64,000 nucleotides of DNA, from contig NZ_FNYJ01000001.1 of NCBI RefSeq assembly GCF_900108875.1, forward strand, positions 558,001 through 622,000, in the 5' to 3' direction. Below, one piece after another: positions 62,601 through 64,000 of this stretch (within the stretch, counting starts at the first letter, position 1; each line of letters begins with the position of its first letter). The notes beneath the pieces are model-generated. The model saw nothing but the letters and a program-made list of their open reading frames with translations. It did not search any database and was not told where the DNA came from. A program made the translations under genes and the position numbers. The DNA is from Pseudomonas sp. NFR16 (lineage in GTDB: Bacteria > Pseudomonadota > Gammaproteobacteria > Pseudomonadales > Pseudomonadaceae).

Positions 62601-64000
62601 GGTCACATCCGGTGCGGTTACGGCGGCGGGCGAGGAGGGCAGGTTGCTGGCGTCGATCTGGATGATATTCAGTTGCTGACCATCCAGCTGCGCCGGGTTC
62701 AGCGTAACGGTGAAGGTGCCATTGCTGCCAACGGTCGCGGTGCCAAGCAAGGTTCCGCCTGCGTTACGCACTTCGATGGTATCGCCGGCAACGCCGTTGC
62801 CGGAAACGCTTTGACCGTCTGCGCTGATCGCAACGGCCGTAGGCGCCGTCGCCGGTGTGGTGTCTGGAACTGGCAGCGGCGTAGACGATCCGGCATTGCC
62901 TCGCGCATCCGACTGGGACACCTGCAACGTCTGCCCGTTGTTCTGGGCGGTGGGCAAGGTGACCTCGAATTGCCCGGTGACCGGGTCGGCGGTCGCGGTC
63001 GCCAGGATGTTGCCCGCCGCGTCGCGCACGGTCACAGTCGCGCCCGGTTCGCCCTGACCGGTCACCAGCGTGCCGGTCGGATCCAGCGTCACATCGGTGG
63101 GCGCGTCAGGTGCCTGAATGTCCGGCGCCTGCACGGCCACAGCGCCCGACGGCGTCGGCGACGCGTCGGCCTGACTGACGTTCAGCGTCTGGCCGTTGGT
63201 CTGAGCGGCGGAAAGATTGACCTCGAAGCGGCCATTGCTGCCCACCACGGCAGAGCCCAGCGTGACGCCATTGGCGTCCGTCACCGTTACCGTGGCGCCC
63301 GCCTGACCATTGCCGCTGATGACAAGACCATTCGCCGAAATGACAGCGTTGGTCACCGGTTCCGGCGTGCTCAGGTCCGGGGCGTTCACCGTCACCGACG
63401 TGGACTGATTGCCCGCGTTGTCGGCCTGGATGACTTGCAGCTGTTGGCCATCGGTCTGAGTGGTGGTCAGTGTCAGCGTGAATTGACCATTGCTGCCAAC
63501 ATTCCCTGTGCCGATCACCGTGCCGCTTGCATCGCGTACCGTGACGGTTGCGCCGGCTTCCCCGGAGCCAGTCAAGACCCGACCCTGACCGTCAAGCGCA
63601 AGCTGGGTCAGCGGCGCCGGCGCCTGGGTGTCGGGCGCGTGATAGGTCAGCGGCGGCGCGGCATTGCCGGCGCTATCGCTGGCGTTGATCGTCAAGGTCT
63701 GGCCGTTGTTCTGCGCGCTGCTCAGCGTCACGCTGAAGGTGCCGTCGGCCGATACCACGGTTGAGCCAAGGACACGGCCGCCCGCGTCGGTCACGGTGAT
63801 GCGTGAGCCGGCTTCACCGGTGCCGCTCAACACCGTGCCGTTGGCACTGATGATGACATGGGCGGGTTGCAGCGGGCCGTCCAGGTCCGGTGCGGAAACG
63901 GGCGTGGTGGCCGACGGGTTGCCCGCAGGGTCGGTCAACACCACTTGCAATGATTGACCATTGGTCTGTGCAGCGTTGAGCGTCACGGAAAAACTGCCCG
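53628..64000 (-). CDS. Giant Ig-like-repeat adhesin, type I secreted (N-terminus outside window)
   Basis: At least 3450 residues, open through the window end, so the N-terminal retention region is not seen; the GTG at 63986 is internal. From the window edge it has one partial and 32 complete Ig-like repeats of about 85 residues (pattern D-x-x-x-P-x-x-P ... VSGTGEAGATVTVRDAAG ... GTATVGADGTFSVTL ... LTVTQTDAAGNVS). The last 700 residues hold two copies of a larger module, each ending in a VCBS-like strand set (GTLTIDASGHYTYTPN, then DVFDYQLVHPNGLSDTA; second copy GSYTYTLTPGQTN, DVFTYQLTHPNGTTDTA). A short RTX calcium-binding segment follows (GTEGNDTLDG, GGAGNDTLI, GGTGTDTLL, about 53930-54080), then the type I secretion signal ending NGIHVV. 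The make-up is that of LapA/BapA-class surface adhesins for biofilm formation. TolC, ABC and HlyD genes follow directly. Confidence 0.93.
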   Translation of the reverse strand, partial: GSFSVTLNAAQTNGQSLQVVLTDPAGNPSATTPVSAPDLDGPLQPAHVIISANGTVLSGTGEAGSRITVTDAGGRVLGSTVVSADGTFSVTLSSAQNNGQTLTINASDSAGNAAPPLTYHAPDTQAPAPLTQLALDGQGRVLTGSGEAGATVTVRDASGTVIGTGNVGSNGQFTLTLTTTQTDGQQLQVIQADNAGNQSTSVTVNAPDLSTPEPVTNAVISANGLVISGNGQAGATVTVTDANGVTLGSAVVGSNGRFEVNLSAAQTNGQTLNVSQADASPTPSGAVAVQAPDIQAPDAPTDVTLDPTGTLVTGQGEPGATVTVRDAAGNILATATADPVTGQFEVTLPTAQNNGQTLQVSQSDARGNAGSSTPLPVPDTTPATAPTAVAISADGQSVSGNGVAGDTIEVRNAGGTLLGTATVGSNGTFTVTLNPAQLDGQQLNIIQIDASNLPSSPAAVTAPDVTAPPAPSDVAVDANGVLTGTTQPDGAVKIVDADGNTIGTVTAGPDGTFSFPLPGGLNNGQPVQVIATDGRNDSLPIATNAPDNVPPAQVDNLTISPDGSSVSGTGEAGTTVTVTAPDGTVLGSGTVGSDGTFIIGLNPPAAAGSNLNVVSTDAGGNGSPPVTLPGPDGTQVASPSDLAISGDGFTLTGSGTPGTTINVFDGTGQNIGSGRVDSLGRFSILMRFAQLNAQSLHVTATDADGHTSVPGIIVAADSTAPDAPTGLSINAGGSVVSGRGEAGATVTITNPSGTVLGSAVVASNGTFNVTLTPAQINAQPLTVTQSDAAGNVSQPDSVIAPDLQAPAAATGLTINNVGTVVSGLGEVGATVTVRDAAGNILNTGIVDQSGHFQVTLPTAQTTGAPLQVTLTDAAGHVSPPTAVATVDTTPPSAVQNLQVNASGTVLTGTGEAGATVRVTDGSGAVLGSAVVAADGTFGVALPSAPSNGQTLDVSQTDVAGNVSPSTTVSAPDITPPAALTQVAVNADGLTVTGHGEPGALVSVRSVDGTLLGTGRVGADGAFTLTLSTAQINAQVLTVTQEDPPGNVSTAVNVVSVDLTAPDAPAALALNSTGSQLTGNAEAGSTVIVRDAGGNVLGTATASANGTFQVTLSSTQLNGQALTVTASDAAGNVSASAPYTAADSTAPVATSNLALSGDGLTLAGNGEPGASIVVRDANGNTLGTATVNGNGSFSVTLTSAAPAGSTVTVVQTDAAGNASPSSSVTAPGNLAEPAPQNLALSGNGLTLTGTATAGSTVSVRSASGVLLGTALVASDGTFTAALNAAQLNGEPLSATATSPDGVSSLPTGYVAADVTAPDSLSNLVLAPNGATLTGHGEAGSTVTVLGAGGVIVGTGQVAANGAFSITFNTPQIQGQTLSVSQTDASGNESASLNVVARDLVAPTAPAALAVSVEGTLLTGTGEPGSTVNVYSANGTLLGTGSVRIDGSFQVTLSSAQANGQLLSLTLTDAAGNTSTATSLNAGDTTAPAALSQLVISSDGATLSGHGEAGATVTVTDSAGNVLGTATVGSTGTFTLVLADPLTNAEVLTLVQTDRAGNASPAASLTTPDFTPPDPLDNVSINAAGAVVTGTGEPGATVTVKDANGTLLGTATVLGDGSFSVTLNTPQINKEVLSVQQADPPGNVSEPATVTAPDLTPPAVAAQLQFNATGDVLTGTGEAGATVSLTLADGTQVGTGTVGVDGTFLINLTQAQTAGEQVFVVLTDTAGNASATGSLLAPDTTPPATVAGLQINDAGNVISGTGEAGASVYVTDPAGNIVGSGTVSANGTFTVTLPVAQLNGEQLSVVQRDAAGNPSIGETISAPDVTPPAPPVATTLTSNGITLSGTGEPGATVRVTTADGIRLGSATVNADGTFSVTLNTPQLNGETLHLTQTDTGSNVSTDTTYQVRDVTDPAPVDDLAVSQNGLLVTGTGEPGATVSVSLGGNTLGSATVGADGSFSVTLSSAQVNGQTLTVVQADVAGNDAAPATVSAPDTTPPALPAVTSLTDGVTLAGTAEAGSTITVTSANGTVLGTAVTGEDGTYSVTLDAAQNNGQVLTVVASDGSNNQSAPLAYTTLDTLAPEAVTNLTISADHTVLAGRGEVGASIVVTNAAGITVGTGVVGANGSFLINLAPGITANQELTVVQLDAALNTSEDATLTVPVTPAPDAPTNLSLTANGLTLTGVAAAGTTITVYGLNGAVLGTGLTASNGVFTVTLQTAQTNGENLGVTASTVAGGASLPTSLVAGDTTAPASLTDLAVNATGTVVTGRGEIGATVTVTASNGATLGTATVGANGTFSATLTPAQANGQGINVHQTDAAGLSSANQPLTAPDITAPGAPASLTLNGAGTALSGTGEAGATVTVRSATGAILGSALVAANGSFTVSLSGPQLNGQALTVSQSDAAGNVSTNASLNAADTTPPAGLSNLALNSAGLQVSGSGEAGATVRVTNAAGTLLGTATVNAAGTFTVSLSAAQLNGQLLHVQQTDAAGNASPVADLTATDVQAPAAPTALALAANGLTLTGVGEAGATVNVYNAAGTLLGTGTVGNGGTFNLTLNSAQLDGQVLTVRQVDGATNISAASTLTAPDITAPAAPTAVAINGSGSVVTGTGVAGSTVTVRNAAGTVLGTATVAANGSFSVALAAAQIDNQVLTVTQADPAGNVSVSATTTAPDLTPPAAPAALLVSADGATVSGTGEIGSTVTIKSASGTVLGTATVGPTGSFGVTLNAAQINGERLTVSLTDSRGNVSVSGTVTAPDVDANAPVVASDNLATATVVIAPVKVTQNFADSFTTLLAGFSKTFAFTVGSGTSVDPTLTLTTGSLVSLLDGVVYTLQVKSASGAWITLDVNGNGGLLDLVALAGQGLRVNIGDLLSGDYRLTVASNGIGVLATVNTQLQLDITSLTQFNGTAGAPVTGNVISDVGTDGQADQTGPDHGAQLQILKGGSYVSAGTGVTVQGLYGTLTIDASGHYTYTPNGAVSSVGKVDVFDYQLVHPNGLSDTAHLYVRIDSPQATEVWSDTNLGAPATLVDATNDFATTDITLVNREVTSTSNLGSFGVLLGGGSGTYTTSVAANTVSDLTVVVNASNLVSLLGAMTVGLYKLNTATNQYVLVKSYGGSALLNLGNGNYGIRFDDQTSGTYQVKVSVGGLGVLSTVNTSVINAATYTNQFVVSSYTPVAGNLLTDAAGAGADVLGSAYTVLSVLVGSTYVTPGYNGTTIAGTYGSLLVHADGSYTYTLTPGQTNAVIGHEDVFTYQLTHPNGTTDTATLTIDLDQAGALASTSVASLSTLTSAEDHNAATVTSAAGTELIQGTEGNDTLDGSHGGAITLQGGAGNDTLIIADQKFASVDGGTGTDTLLWAGGDATINLGDLQSRIHNIEVLDLNHTSAVSLTVSLADLLAITSADTSTLLIKGGTEDSVHLTNTWAADGVHQANGIDYTQYTPQEDPTHHLWVQNGIHVV
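55737..63887 (-). repeat. Array of 32 tandem Ig-like repeats (about 255 bp each) in the adhesin gene
   Basis: The first complete repeat starts at Asp codon 63887-63885 (DLDGPLQ..) and the last ends before Asp 55736-55734 (DVDANAP..), a span of 8151 bp = 2717 codons, or 84.9 residues on average. Start motifs such as DTQAPAPL, DITAPAAP, DLTPPAVA vary, and no two neighbouring copies look near-identical, so the array appears old rather than freshly expanded. Several repeats replace the GEAG turn (GTTQPD, GTATAG, GVAAAG). Confidence 0.92.

Overview
The window looks like a chromosomal segment of a fluorescent or plant-associated Pseudomonas, probably near the P. syringae or P. fluorescens groups. 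The evidence is the GC-rich, strongly biased coding, the LysR-tpx-mdtABC arrangement, the glgE / treS-maltokinase / glgB operon, a MucR-like MHYT-GGDEF-EAL protein, Pseudomonas-type small proteins, REP-like palindromes between convergent genes, and a LapA/BapA-class adhesin with its own type I secretion genes. The species call is inference.

Left part (1-16310). A LysR-type regulator is cut by the window edge. It is followed by thiol peroxidase (tpx) with a clear terminator, then the four-gene RND efflux operon mdtA-mdtB-mdtC-outer membrane lipoprotein, whose genes are joined by stop/start overlaps. A 32-codon ORF exactly bridges mdtB and mdtC. Next come a MHYT-GGDEF-EAL cyclic-di-GMP protein, an SDR oxidoreductase, a MocR-type regulator, a small conserved protein, an MgtC-family membrane protein and a tiny proline-rich acidic protein.

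Central metabolism block (16311-24656). glgE, treS fused to maltokinase, and glgB form the trehalose -> maltose -> maltose-1-phosphate -> branched alpha-glucan pathway. A good match to an AlgU (envelope/osmotic stress sigma factor) promoter lies upstream. The convergent gap after glgB holds REP-like repeats.

Organosulfur-type island (24657-42219). A minus-strand operon encodes two bacterial luciferase-like (LLM) flavin monooxygenases, an SfnB/DszC-like flavoprotein and a complete dipeptide/opine-type ABC importer. Diverging from it is an aldo/keto reductase remnant followed by an SsuABC/TauABC-type importer, a membrane-anchored solute-binding-like protein, a complete polar-amino-acid-type ABC importer, and an SDR without the usual catalytic residues. 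Two places carry a near-identical 18-bp element about 100 bp upstream of a GG-N10-GC sigma-54 promoter: ahead of the minus-strand operon and ahead of the amino-acid-type importer. The two halves may therefore be co-regulated by one sigma-54 activator, for example of the SfnR type.

Right part (42226-64000). An orphan OmpR-type DNA-binding domain, a UDP-glucose/GDP-mannose dehydrogenase and a cupin are followed by an aldehyde dehydrogenase plus Old Yellow Enzyme pair with a NemR/TetR-like operator upstream, and a lipoprotein S1-like serine protease. The last 15 kb (minus strand) is a giant repeat adhesin, still open at the window end, with 32 complete Ig-like repeats of about 85 residues and a type I secretion C-terminus. 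Its TolC, ABC and HlyD export genes lie downstream.

No rRNA, tRNA, CRISPR array, insertion sequence or prophage was recognised.
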